From NCBI GenBank assembly GCA_018378255.1, contig JAGZXV010000128.1, forward strand, positions 1 to 17,051: a stretch of DNA of 17,051 nt, read 5' to 3'. The notes under the pieces were generated by a model. It was not told the DNA's origin. It worked only from the letters and a program-made list of their open reading frames with translations, and did not search any database. Origin of the DNA: Clostridiaceae bacterium (lineage in GTDB: Bacteria; Bacillota; Clostridia; Lachnospirales; Lachnospiraceae). Shown in pieces: positions 1-7,080 of this stretch (positions are counted from its first letter, which is position 1; each line of letters begins with the position of its first letter). The position numbers and the translations under genes are program-made.

Positions 1-315
1 CGGATCATAATTCAGGCTGCCCTTCAATAAGGCATCCACTGCCTCATCCGCATTTCCTGAAACTCCCGGATATAAATCAATATCCTCTTCTGAAAGTGCC
101 ATTCTGGCTCCCATGCCGATTCCGCCGCAGATCAGGGTATCAATTCCCTTATCCTTTAAAAATCCGGCCAGGGCGCCATGACCTTCGCCAACCGTATTGA
201 TCACTTCACTCTTAACTGCTCTGCCGTCTTCCACATCGTATACCTTAAACTGTTCCGTATGGCCAAAATGCTGGAATACCTGGCCTGCTTCATATGTTAC
301 CGCTATCTTCTTCAT
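1..315 (-). CDS. NifX/NifB-family (dinitrogenase iron-molybdenum cofactor biosynthesis) protein, 3' end outside window
   Basis: The first 105 residues are visible and the gene runs off the left edge. The protein starts MKKIAVTYEAGQVFQHFGHT and contains GEGHGALAGFL and LICGGIGMGA, the pattern of the small NifX/NifB C-terminal fold. Relatives bind or carry iron-sulfur or Fe-Mo cluster precursors, and in anaerobes without nitrogenase they are widespread with unknown clients. At about 110-125 residues for the family, only a few residues should be missing. The ATG at 313-315 overlaps the TGA of the upstream DUF134 gene (ATGA), and an AAACCTCC complement (GGAGGTTT) sits just ahead of it, so the two are translationally coupled. 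No other nif gene is seen, so a role in nitrogen fixation is not implied. Confidence 0.88.
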   Translation of the reverse strand, partial: MKKIAVTYEAGQVFQHFGHTEQFKVYDVEDGRAVKSEVINTVGEGHGALAGFLKDKGIDTLICGGIGMGARMALSEEDIDLYPGVSGNADEAVDALLKGSLNYDP

Positions 316-698
316 TGTGAAACCTCCTCATCTTTTCCTTTGCCGCAGCAGTGCATCCCACGGTTCTCCCGCTTCATGCATGCCCGCTCACAGCACTGTC
401 CGGAATGAGGGCAGATCCTGTAATGTCCGCCTCCGATTTCCAGCCGCTTCCCATTGATCAGCGCATCCGCCAGTTTTTTCCTGGCTCCGTCATAAATCGC
501 CTGAACCGTGGTTCTGGCAATCTCCATCTGACCGGCGCATTCCTCCTGGGTACAGCCTAAAAGATCAATTAAACGGATCGCTTCATATTCGTCCAGGGTC
601 ATATCGATGATCTCAGGATCAGCCTCCCTGTGACATGGTGCAAATGCTGCAAATTCCGGCATCGCACATATTCTGCGTTTTTTCTGCGGACGTGGCAT
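312..698 (-). CDS. DUF134-family DNA-binding protein
   Basis: A 128-residue protein opening MPRPQKKRRI, the hallmark of the DUF134 family. Residues about 35-80 (DEYEAIRLIDLLGCTQEECA then IARTTVQAIYDGARKKLADA) form a sigma-70 region 4-like helix-turn-helix. It is rich in cysteine: C11 and C22 near the N-terminus, C54 in the helix-turn-helix, and C96, C102, C103, C107, C117 and C118 in the tail, which suggests metal or cluster binding. It overlaps the NifX-type gene by four bases, so it probably senses or controls something tied to that protein. The start is supported by AGGAG at 6-7 bp spacing. A consensus promoter and a palindrome over the likely start site lie upstream, fitting autoregulation (inference). 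Confidence 0.88.
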   Translation of the reverse strand: MPRPQKKRRICAMPEFAAFAPCHREADPEIIDMTLDEYEAIRLIDLLGCTQEECAGQMEIARTTVQAIYDGARKKLADALINGKRLEIGGGHYRICPHSGQCCERACMKRENRGMHCCGKGKDEEVSQ

Positions 699-717
699 AA
701 CAGTTCTCCTTCATTTC

Positions 718-759
718 TGACATATGTCATATATTACTCTCATTTCCGGCATATGTCAA
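718..759 (-). promoter_or_regulatory. Consensus sigma-A promoter with palindromic operator for the DUF134-nifX pair
   Basis: Read on the minus strand, TTGACA (754-759) is followed by exactly 17 bp and TAATAT (731-736), nearly the ideal housekeeping promoter. Immediately downstream is the perfect palindrome TGACATATGTCA (718-729), which covers the expected transcription start near 724. The -35 region contains the related half-motif CATATGTCA (750-758). A repressor bound to the palindrome would block initiation. The DUF134 protein encoded just downstream is the obvious candidate, but this is inference. Confidence 0.75.
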
Positions 760-821
760 GTATATCCTGATCTCTTTCCAAGTTTCATCCATTCTGGCCG
801 TTAGAATGTTCCTGAAAACGC

Positions 822-1418
822 TTACGGTCCAATGGTGAGGGGCACGCCGACCTGACAATATTCCCACAAAATATCCATTACGGAATTGTCCACCGCAATG
901 CATCCAGCAGTCACACCTCCCGGATAACGGTCCCCGTGAATCTCAATCGCACCGCCCAAAGCGGTGTCCCAGGGAGGTGTCTCTCCGGCTTTGTTGGCCT
1001 GAATGATGGCGTCACGTTCTTCCGCCGTGATAATACCCGCTTCATATCCCCGTTCTGCATCCGGTATGGCCGGATAAGATACGCCCAAAGCCAGATAATA
1101 GGAACTCTTGTCATTCTTCAGGCAGACGTAAAAGCTTCCGCTCGGCGTTCTCCGGTCTCCCTGTACCTCTTTATCCCCGGAACCTGATTCCTCACCTAAA
1201 GAGGCCGGATAAGTTCCGATCACCACGCCGTTTTGCTTCAGGGTTACTTCCTTATTAATCTTACTCACATAGATGGTCACCCCATTGGTGGAAGGCTTCA
1301 CGCTGGCACCTGGTCCCACAACGCCGGCCTGGCTTCCTGTTGCAAAGGAACATGTGAGAACCGCGGTCAATAGGGCGGTCAGAATCCTCTTGTTTCTGTT
1401 CATTGTCCATTTTTTCAT
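822..1418 (-). CDS. Secreted L,D-transpeptidase (YkuD/ErfK family)
   Basis: A 198-residue exported protein. Residues 1-32 are a signal peptide (basic MKKWTMNRNKR, hydrophobic LTALLTAVLTCSFATG, then SQA-G). The YkuD domain spans about 47-198: DRRTPSGSFYVC (88-99) matches the TPxGxF substrate-loop motif, and the active site has H161-G162 and the nucleophile in TAGCIAV (Cys173). Family members form 3-3 peptidoglycan cross-links or attach proteins to the wall, acting outside the membrane. AAGGAG six bases ahead of the ATG supports this start over a second methionine at residue 6. It is monocistronic, flanked by its own promoter region and followed by about 120 bp before the DUF134 gene. Its exact substrate cannot be told. 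Confidence 0.9.
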   Translation of the reverse strand: MKKWTMNRNKRILTALLTAVLTCSFATGSQAGVVGPGASVKPSTNGVTIYVSKINKEVTLKQNGVVIGTYPASLGEESGSGDKEVQGDRRTPSGSFYVCLKNDKSSYYLALGVSYPAIPDAERGYEAGIITAEERDAIIQANKAGETPPWDTALGGAIEIHGDRYPGGVTAGCIAVDNSVMDILWEYCQVGVPLTIGP

Positions 1419-1435
1419 GTTCTGCTCCTTGTCAT

Positions 1436-1461
1436 AGTATCAGATACTTTTTAGTATACCA
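1436..1461 (-). promoter_or_regulatory. Extended -10 promoter with start-site palindrome, L,D-transpeptidase gene
   Basis: On the minus strand, TGG-TATACT (1453-1461) is an extended -10 element. No convincing -35 hexamer is visible 16-18 bp upstream, which is usual for extended -10 promoters. The 13-bp palindrome AGTATCAGATACT (1436-1448) falls on the expected start site and could be an operator. No partner regulator can be named. Confidence 0.45.
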
Positions 1462-1534
1462 TCTTTGGGAAAAATTTCATTTTACAAAATTCTTACAATC
1501 GCAGAAACAACAAACCGGACCGGGAAACAGCTCA

Positions 1535-2419
1535 TCAAACGATCAGGTTCTCTTTTAAAATCTGATCTACATAACGTTTTGCATCTTCACCCAAAGGCAT
1601 AAATGGGCTTCTTGGATCGCCCACCGGATTTCCCTGGGTTTCCAGCACGTATTTTACGGCCGGAATCAGCCCCACATTACAGAAAGCTTCCATAATATGA
1701 TTGGCCTTATGCTGCATCATCCGCGCATCGTCGATTCTGCCCTCCAAAAATGCATCGAATATCTTCTTATAATGCGGGAGCATACAGTTAAACGTGCTTC
1801 CGATAGACCCATGAGCGCCCAACGCCAGGCCTGCCACCATGGTTTCATCAAATCCGTTCCAAATCTTAAGCTCCGGATTCAGCTCCAGAAAACGCTCCAT
1901 CTGATATACCACCTGATTGGTGTGTTTCACCCCTTCGATGGTCCGGCTCTTAAATAATTCCCTGTAATCGGGCTGGTTCAAATCGAATTCCCGTTTCGTA
2001 TTGCCGGGGAAATTGTATACGATAACCGGCATATCCACTGCCGCAGAAATCTCGTAATAATATTTGCACACCTCTTTTGGTGAAAATCCATAATATAACG
2101 GCGGAGTTGCCGCAATCCGGTCAAAGCCCAGTCTCTTGGCTTCCATTGCAAATTCAATGGCTTCTTTCGTAGACAGGCTTCCCACATGGGCAATCAGATC
2201 CGTCCTTCCCTTCAGCCCGGAAGCGATTTCAAATGTGCTGATCCTTTCTTCATGGGAAAGCAAAAAGCATTCCGCGCTGCTGCCTCCGATAAAAAATCCG
2301 GCGGCTCCTTCATTCAGATTGCGCTCCATCAGCGTTACAAGCGCGTCCCCCCATACCTTGTCATCCTGTGTAAACGGGGTCACAGAAGCCACATAAATTC
2401 CCAATTCACCTGCGTTCAT
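1535..2419 (-). CDS. nanA: N-acetylneuraminate lyase-type aldolase (DHDPS/NAL family)
   Basis: A 294-residue class I aldolase with an (alpha/beta)8 barrel, the normal family length. The Schiff-base lysine is K165 in IEGVKHT and the catalytic tyrosine Y135 in YNFP. GSSAE (46-50) replaces the usual GSTGE carboxylate-binding loop. GFDE (189-192) and S208 in GSIGSTFN match, position for position, the sialic-acid-binding residues known in Escherichia coli NanA, favouring sialic acid cleavage to N-acetylmannosamine and pyruvate over dihydrodipicolinate synthesis. A related sugar-acid aldolase cannot be excluded. AGGAAGG precedes the ATG. No epimerase, kinase, sialidase or sialic acid transporter lies beside it, so it would act as an orphan cytoplasmic step or with genes elsewhere. 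Confidence 0.83.
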   Translation of the reverse strand: MNAGELGIYVASVTPFTQDDKVWGDALVTLMERNLNEGAAGFFIGGSSAECFLLSHEERISTFEIASGLKGRTDLIAHVGSLSTKEAIEFAMEAKRLGFDRIAATPPLYYGFSPKEVCKYYYEISAAVDMPVIVYNFPGNTKREFDLNQPDYRELFKSRTIEGVKHTNQVVYQMERFLELNPELKIWNGFDETMVAGLALGAHGSIGSTFNCMLPHYKKIFDAFLEGRIDDARMMQHKANHIMEAFCNVGLIPAVKYVLETQGNPVGDPRSPFMPLGEDAKRYVDQILKENLIV

Positions 2420-2508
2420 AATCCTTCCTGTTCCTTTCTCCTCATATTTCCTTATGCTTTGTAATTCTTAATAATGCCATAATGATGCAACGCATCCTTC
2501 ATTTTCCG

Positions 2509-2517
2509 ATTATAGCA
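2509..2517 (-). promoter_or_regulatory. Possible extended -10 promoter of the aldolase gene
   Basis: The minus strand reads TGC-TATAAT here, a perfect extended -10 element, about 90 bp upstream of the aldolase start. No good -35 hexamer is evident. It would give a leader of roughly 80 nt. Confidence 0.4.
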
Positions 2518-2591
2518 CAAAATGTCTTATTGCGGTATCTCAAGTTTCCTAAATCTGCATGGCGATATCTCTTTTCTAATAGACAATTATG

Positions 2592-2600
2592 TGTTAAAAT
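2592..2600 (+). promoter_or_regulatory. Possible extended -10 promoter of the NlpC/P60 lipoprotein gene
   Basis: TGT-TAAAAT is an extended -10 match 35 bp before the chosen ATG. The start would fall near 2607, downstream of the longer open frame's first methionine, which supports the shorter protein. The -35 region is weak. Confidence 0.4.
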
Positions 2601-2634
2601 AGACAGGATTCGACTTAATGAAAGGACTGTGAAG

Positions 2635-4218
2635 ATGACTGAATTTAAAAAATACAAACCCCTGCTGTTAGCCGCCGCCCTGTCCGCCTGTGCGCTCACT
2701 GCCTGTACCAAAGCAAAGCCCATCACTGCGACGCCTTCCAATGCGGTGGAAACCACAGCAGCGTCTAATGAACTGCAGATGCCGGACGGGATGAAACGTT
2801 TAACACCGGACGGGCCTGAATATGAATACATAGAGAAGATGGATATTCCGGAAACAGAACCTGCGCCCGAATATTTAAGAAACGGAGTACAGCATCCAAA
2901 AGTTGCCGAGTTGCAGGCCCGGCTGATGGAACTGGGCTTTATGGAAAACGATGAGCCCACCGAGTTTTACGGTCCTGTCACAGAGGCCGCTGTCCGCTCC
3001 TTCCAGAGACAGAACGAGCTGGCTATGGACGGCATTGTGGGCAGCACCACATGGGATTCCATCATGGCCCCGGAAGCCAAGTATTACGCAGTAGCCAAAG
3101 GAGTTTCCGGAGAGGATATCAAGAGAATCCAGAACCGTCTCTATGAACTGGGATATCTTCCCACCGCAGATCTGGTAACCGGCAATTTCGGCGATACCAC
3201 GGAAGCCGCAGTTTTAAAGCTTCAGGAAACAAACGGAATCAACATGGACGGCAAGGTAGGCTGGCAGACCTTAAACCTGATGTACAGCGATGAGATCAAA
3301 CCTAACATCCTGGCCTTCGGTGAAAAGAGCGAAGTGGTGCTGGCCGCCCAGAACCGTCTGAATGAACTGGGATATATGACCTCCAAACCGGACGGAACTT
3401 ACGGAAGCGATACTTCCCTGGCAGTAAAACAGTTCCAGTCCAGAAATGACCTGGTGGTGGACGGTTATTTAGGACCGTCCACAAGAATCGCCTTAAACAG
3501 CTCCAGCGCCCGCCCCAACGGCCTGGTTCTGGGCGACAGCAGCGAAGCTGTGGAACGGGTTCAGCAGCTCCTCAGCAAATACGGTTATCTCTCCTCCTCC
3601 AATGCGACCGGTTATTTCGGCGAACTGACAGAACATGCGGTTAAGTCCTTCCAGTCCAACAACGGCTTGTCCGCGGACGGATCAGTTGGAGTCATGACCA
3701 TGGCCAAGCTGACTTCCGATAAAGTGAACAAAGCCCCGGCCAATTCAGGAAAGACCACTTCCGGCGGCGGCTCCAAGAATAACACCGGAGGAAGTTCCGG
3801 CGGTTCTTCCGGCGGCAGCAACAGCGGCGGTTCTTCCGGCGGTGGCGGCGGCGGAGCAGGCGCAAGCGCATTGATCTCCATTGCCAGTTCCAAGATCGGC
3901 AGCCCTTATGTCTGGGGCGCTAAAGGACCTAATTCCTTTGACTGTTCCGGTTTTGTCTACTGGTGTCTGAACCAGGCCGGTGTCAGACAGAGTTATCTGA
4001 CCTCCTCCGGCTGGCGGAACGTAGGAAAATACACGAGAATCAACAGCATCTCCGCCCTTCAGCCTGGAGATATCATCGTGGTAAGCGGCCATGTAGGCAT
4101 TGTAGCCGGCGGCGGAACCGTAATCGATGCCTCTTCCAGTAACGGAAAGGTTGTACACCGCAGTTTGAGCGGATGGTGGTCCAATAACTTTATCTGCGGA
4201 TGGAGAATTTTTGGATAG
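2635..4218 (+). CDS. Lipoprotein with four peptidoglycan-binding repeats and NlpC/P60 endopeptidase domain
   Basis: A 527-residue predicted wall hydrolase. The frame is open from 2482, but the ATG at 2635 is chosen because AAAGGA precedes it by 8 bp and it starts a lipoprotein signal (MTEFKKYKPLLLAAALSACA, lipobox LTAC with Cys24). Four PG_binding_1 repeats follow at about 85-145, 156-218, 228-288 and 298-360, each with a LxELGY/YGY and GxFG/TYG core ending DGxVG. A Gly/Ser linker (about 370-408) leads to NlpC/P60 at 410-527 with Cys437 (FDCSGF), His486 (SGHVGIV) and Asp498 (VIDA), where many relatives have a third His. It should cleave stem-peptide bonds at the cell surface in wall growth or separation. 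Single gene, ended by a strong hairpin terminator. Confidence 0.92.
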   Translation: MTEFKKYKPLLLAAALSACALTACTKAKPITATPSNAVETTAASNELQMPDGMKRLTPDGPEYEYIEKMDIPETEPAPEYLRNGVQHPKVAELQARLMELGFMENDEPTEFYGPVTEAAVRSFQRQNELAMDGIVGSTTWDSIMAPEAKYYAVAKGVSGEDIKRIQNRLYELGYLPTADLVTGNFGDTTEAAVLKLQETNGINMDGKVGWQTLNLMYSDEIKPNILAFGEKSEVVLAAQNRLNELGYMTSKPDGTYGSDTSLAVKQFQSRNDLVVDGYLGPSTRIALNSSSARPNGLVLGDSSEAVERVQQLLSKYGYLSSSNATGYFGELTEHAVKSFQSNNGLSADGSVGVMTMAKLTSDKVNKAPANSGKTTSGGGSKNNTGGSSGGSSGGSNSGGSSGGGGGGAGASALISIASSKIGSPYVWGAKGPNSFDCSGFVYWCLNQAGVRQSYLTSSGWRNVGKYTRINSISALQPGDIIVVSGHVGIVAGGGTVIDASSSNGKVVHRSLSGWWSNNFICGWRIFG

Positions 4219-4251
4219 GATGCAAACCTGTTTATTTCACAAATAGCAATC

Positions 4252-4299
4252 AAAATACGAGGCCCCGACCTGGTTAGCAGGTTCAGGGCCTCGTATTTT
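4252..4299. terminator. Bidirectional rho-independent terminator
   Basis: A perfect 14-bp inverted repeat: AAAATACGAGGCCC (4252-4265) and GGGCCTCGTATTTT (4286-4299). A nested stem, ACCTG (4268-4272) with CAGGT (4278-4282), lies inside. The A-run on one side and T-run on the other let it stop transcripts in both directions, as expected between the convergent NlpC/P60 and CapA genes. Confidence 0.93.
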
Positions 4300-4303
4300 T
4301 CTA

Positions 4304-5446
4304 TTATTCTACCACATAAACTTCTCCGCCGCTGACCCTGAAAATACCGTCCTCAAGCTTTTCTTCCCGGTTAATCTTCTTCACATACTCCACAACCTCA
4401 TCAAATTTAGGATCCCCGGGTTCCAGTATACAGGGCGCCCCGTCTTCCGGCAGATATGCGGGAAGATAGGATACGGTTTGGATCTTTTTGTCCTTAACCG
4501 TCCATTTCACAACCATGGACAGATAGCAGTCCATGGGAAAGCTTCGTTTTGTGGTCTGGAAGGCGGAGCTGATGGCAGTCATTTCCGTATGGTTTTTAGA
4601 TGTCTTCATATCCTGCCCGATCGCCTTCTGGTCGCGGAGCATGTCTGTCACCTCTTCCATGGCAAAATTCCCCAGGCTGTAAAAAATTGCCTTCCCCTTA
4701 TATACTTCCACCGGCTTCAGAATATGCGCATGGTGGCCCAGAATCAGGTCAGCCCCGTGATCGATGGCAAAATGTGCGTAGTATTTCTGGTAATCAGCCA
4801 CCACCGCCTCTTTAAAGTGGATTCCCCAATGAATCGAAACCACCACCAGGTCGGCCTTCTGTTTCGCCTCTTCAATATCCTCAATCATGCGTTCCAGATC
4901 TTCCGGATGGGGAAACGTATAGATCCGGCACGGCGTTCCCGGCTGGTCATGCTCCACAGGCACATAGGCGGAAATGCCTCTGGCCGGATTACATCCCGGA
5001 CGTTTTTCCTGGGCCCAGAATCCCTGGGGCAGAATGCTGTTATAGGCCAGCACCGCAGTCTTAGTCCCTTCCACATCGATCACAGGATATTTCCTGGCGG
5101 TTTCCTCATCCTCTCCGGCACCCGTTAAATACAGCCCCGCAGCCCGTATATGGCCGCATGTCTCACAAAATGCATCTCTTCCATAATCCAAAGCATGGTT
5201 GGATGCAAATGAAATCACATCAAACCCGGCGTCCTTCATCACTCCGGCAAGCTCCGGCTTAGAGCTGCAGGGCATTCTGGTACAGGAAGATAACACACCA
5301 GTTTCACTGAGCACAGCCTCCAGCTGTCCGAATGTCAGATCCCCTTTTCTAAACCGGTCCGCCACGTGCGCAAATGACGACGGCAGATCCTCTCTGTAAG
5401 GGGCGCAGTCACCCACTCCATACATGACTAATTCTCTGTTTTCCAT
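4304..5446 (-). CDS. CapA-family (poly-gamma-glutamate capsule protein-like) metallophosphoesterase
   Basis: A 380-residue protein with the CapA/PGA_cap fold: GVGDCAP (10-16), E43, SFASNHALDYG (79-89), SIHWGIHF (204-211), LGHHAHILKP (236-245) and SLGNF (257-261), the conserved metal-ligand and active-site set of calcineurin-like CapA proteins. Known members act in poly-gamma-glutamate capsule export, but many clostridial ones stand alone with unknown substrate. There is no signal peptide or membrane anchor, so cytoplasmic location is likely. An ATG four codons upstream (5458) lacks a ribosome binding site, while GGAGGG lies between the two ATGs at proper spacing for 5446, so the inner one is chosen. 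It follows the MATE gene by 69 bp on the same strand and may be cotranscribed. Confidence 0.87.
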   Translation of the reverse strand: MENRELVMYGVGDCAPYREDLPSSFAHVADRFRKGDLTFGQLEAVLSETGVLSSCTRMPCSSKPELAGVMKDAGFDVISFASNHALDYGRDAFCETCGHIRAAGLYLTGAGEDEETARKYPVIDVEGTKTAVLAYNSILPQGFWAQEKRPGCNPARGISAYVPVEHDQPGTPCRIYTFPHPEDLERMIEDIEEAKQKADLVVVSIHWGIHFKEAVVADYQKYYAHFAIDHGADLILGHHAHILKPVEVYKGKAIFYSLGNFAMEEVTDMLRDQKAIGQDMKTSKNHTEMTAISSAFQTTKRSFPMDCYLSMVVKWTVKDKKIQTVSYLPAYLPEDGAPCILEPGDPKFDEVVEYVKKINREEKLEDGIFRVSGGEVYVVE

Positions 5447-5515
5447 ACTTCCCTCCATTTTTTATCTCTATTTTCATGCACACTCTGGCGCGTATCAGAT
5501 ACAGGCAGCCTCTCG

Positions 5516-6865
5516 TTATTCCCCGATCCGGTGCATCCATTTTTTGGAAAGAAGACGCCAGATACACAACACACTCTTTAGCACTGTGTGTCCCATGAGC
5601 GCAAAGTAAATCCAAAATGCCGAAAGATGCCACACCAGACCGGCCATATATCCCAAAGGAATGGAGATCACCCATAAAAAGATGATGTCCGCGATCATCA
5701 GAAATCTGGTATCCCCTCCGGCCCTCAGCACCCCTTTTGTCAAAATCATGCTGGTGCAGCGGAAGAATACAATGATTGCAATAGCCTCCATCAGTTGTCT
5801 CGCAATCAATACCGTCTCCTCTTCCAGAGCATACATACTAAGAATCGGTCCGCTGGTCACCAAAATCAGCACACAGCCGAATATTCCCAGCAGAACCGCC
5901 AAAAAGAAGAATGTAATTCCCTCCGTAAAGGCCCGCTCTTCTTCCCCTTCTCCCAAAGTGTTTCCCACAACGGAAGAAGCCGCCGTCGCAAATCCCATCA
6001 CCAGGATCGTGCTGATGTGGGAAGTCACATTTGTCACCGAATTGGCAGCCACAAATCCCGCTCCGATATGCCCCATAACAACAGAAACCGCGCTGTTTCC
6101 AACCCCTAAGAGCATGTCGCTGACCATCACAGGTATGCTGTATCTGGCAAATTTCCCGATCTGGCCTATGCAGGGCCGGAACAGATCTTTGATCCGATAC
6201 TGTATCTTTTTCTCAACAAACAGGATATAACCCATAATAAAACACATCTCAAACACACGGGCCACCAGTGTACCGATGGCAGCTCCCTGGATTTCCAGCC
6301 TGGGCATTCCGAACTTTCCGAAGATAAAGACGTAATTGAAAAAAATATTCAGAAAAAATGATATGCAAGAGCTGTACATGGGGATTCTCATCATTTTCAC
6401 ACTTCTCAGCACCTGCGTGGATACGATGGAAACGGCATAGAAGATCAGTGTATACTGTAGAATCTTCATATATTTTACGCCATACATGATCACCTGTTCA
6501 TCCTTTGTATATACAGATAAAATCCATGCGGAATTTCCCATCACAAATAACATACAGGCCATACCCGCAACCAGCACGATCCTGAACATCAGGGTCATGA
6601 CCTGTCTCAGCTTTGACAATTCTTTGCTGCCCCAGTATTGGGCGGTGAGAACAGCGGCCCCACAGCCAACTCCCATACAGAAGATCTGGAACAGCATTAC
6701 AAACTGGTTAGCCAGAGCGGACGCCGATAGCTGCAGTTCCCCAAAACTGCCAAGCATCACTGTATCCATCAGATTAATGCCGGTAGTGATCAGGCTCTGG
6801 ACCGCTACGGGAAGGACCAGCTTTATAACATGGAGATAAAATTTTTTTTCTTTAATAATGGGCAT
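5516..6865 (-). CDS. MATE-family multidrug/cation antiporter
   Basis: A 449-residue integral membrane protein of normal MATE length with about 12 hydrophobic helices. The N-terminal LVLPVAVQSLITTGINLMDT and VMLGSFGE segments, the QYWGSKELSKLRQ loop and the repeated C-terminal half (from about 225) fit the two-bundle MATE fold. Such proteins export drugs, metabolites or organic cations using Na+ or H+ gradients. The substrate cannot be predicted. AAGGA about 10 bp before the ATG is a slightly long spacing. The CapA gene follows closely. The 215-bp leader upstream contains inverted and direct repeats (see the entry there), so regulation is likely. Confidence 0.9.
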   Translation of the reverse strand: MPIIKEKKFYLHVIKLVLPVAVQSLITTGINLMDTVMLGSFGELQLSASALANQFVMLFQIFCMGVGCGAAVLTAQYWGSKELSKLRQVMTLMFRIVLVAGMACMLFVMGNSAWILSVYTKDEQVIMYGVKYMKILQYTLIFYAVSIVSTQVLRSVKMMRIPMYSSCISFFLNIFFNYVFIFGKFGMPRLEIQGAAIGTLVARVFEMCFIMGYILFVEKKIQYRIKDLFRPCIGQIGKFARYSIPVMVSDMLLGVGNSAVSVVMGHIGAGFVAANSVTNVTSHISTILVMGFATAASSVVGNTLGEGEEERAFTEGITFFFLAVLLGIFGCVLILVTSGPILSMYALEEETVLIARQLMEAIAIIVFFRCTSMILTKGVLRAGGDTRFLMIADIIFLWVISIPLGYMAGLVWHLSAFWIYFALMGHTVLKSVLCIWRLLSKKWMHRIGE

Positions 6866-6922
6866 ATCATTTTATTCCTTCCATGCCGGAGCGCTTTTGC
6901 GCAAATATTGCGTTATGCAGAC

Positions 6923-6986
6923 TTTTACTATTCTTCAGTCCAAAATGCTGCAGCGGGCGTTTTTTACTATTCTCGGCTGCAGCATT
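6923..6986. repeat. Paired inverted and direct repeats in the MATE leader
   Basis: AATGCTGCAGC (6944-6954) and GCTGCAGCATT (6976-6986) form a perfect 11-bp inverted repeat with a 21-nt loop. The 12-mer TTTTACTATTCT occurs at 6923-6934 and again at 6962-6973, 39 bp apart. A further palindrome TTTGCGCAAA lies at 6896-6905. The block sits 58-121 bp upstream of the MATE start. It may be an operator pair or an RNA leader; it matches no riboswitch class I recognise. Confidence 0.6.
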
Positions 6987-7025
6987 CCGGTTAAATCTTT
7001 AAATGTAACGGTTTAAAAGGCTCAT

Positions 7026-7054
7026 CTTCCTGACTGAAAAAGCCAGCCAGGAAG
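7026..7054 (-). terminator. Hairpin after the ABC transporter operon, weak terminator candidate
   Basis: CTTCCTGACTG (7026-7036) pairs with CAGCCAGGAAG (7044-7054), 11 bp with one G-T type mismatch and a 7-nt loop. It begins 27 bp past the stop of the binding-protein gene. The following run in the minus-strand transcript is only CCTTTTAAA, not a clean U-tract, so it may be a transcript-stabilising hairpin instead. Confidence 0.45.
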
Positions 7055-7080
7055 CATTGGATGTCCATCCGATATGAAAA

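Noticed and set aside
1..698. Nitrogen-fixation locus
   Set aside because: Only a small NifX-type protein and a DUF134 regulator are present. This pair is common in anaerobes without nitrogenase.
2482..2634. 51-residue N-terminal extension of the NlpC/P60 protein
   Set aside because: It would bury the lipoprotein signal inside the protein, and the ATG at 2635 has a good ribosome binding site and a promoter just before it.
3770..3860. Short tandem repeats as a CRISPR array
   Set aside because: They are in-frame Gly/Ser codons of a protein linker, not repeat-spacer units.
5447..5458. Upstream ATG of the CapA-family gene
   Set aside because: It has no ribosome binding site, while the GGAGGG between the two ATGs serves the inner one.
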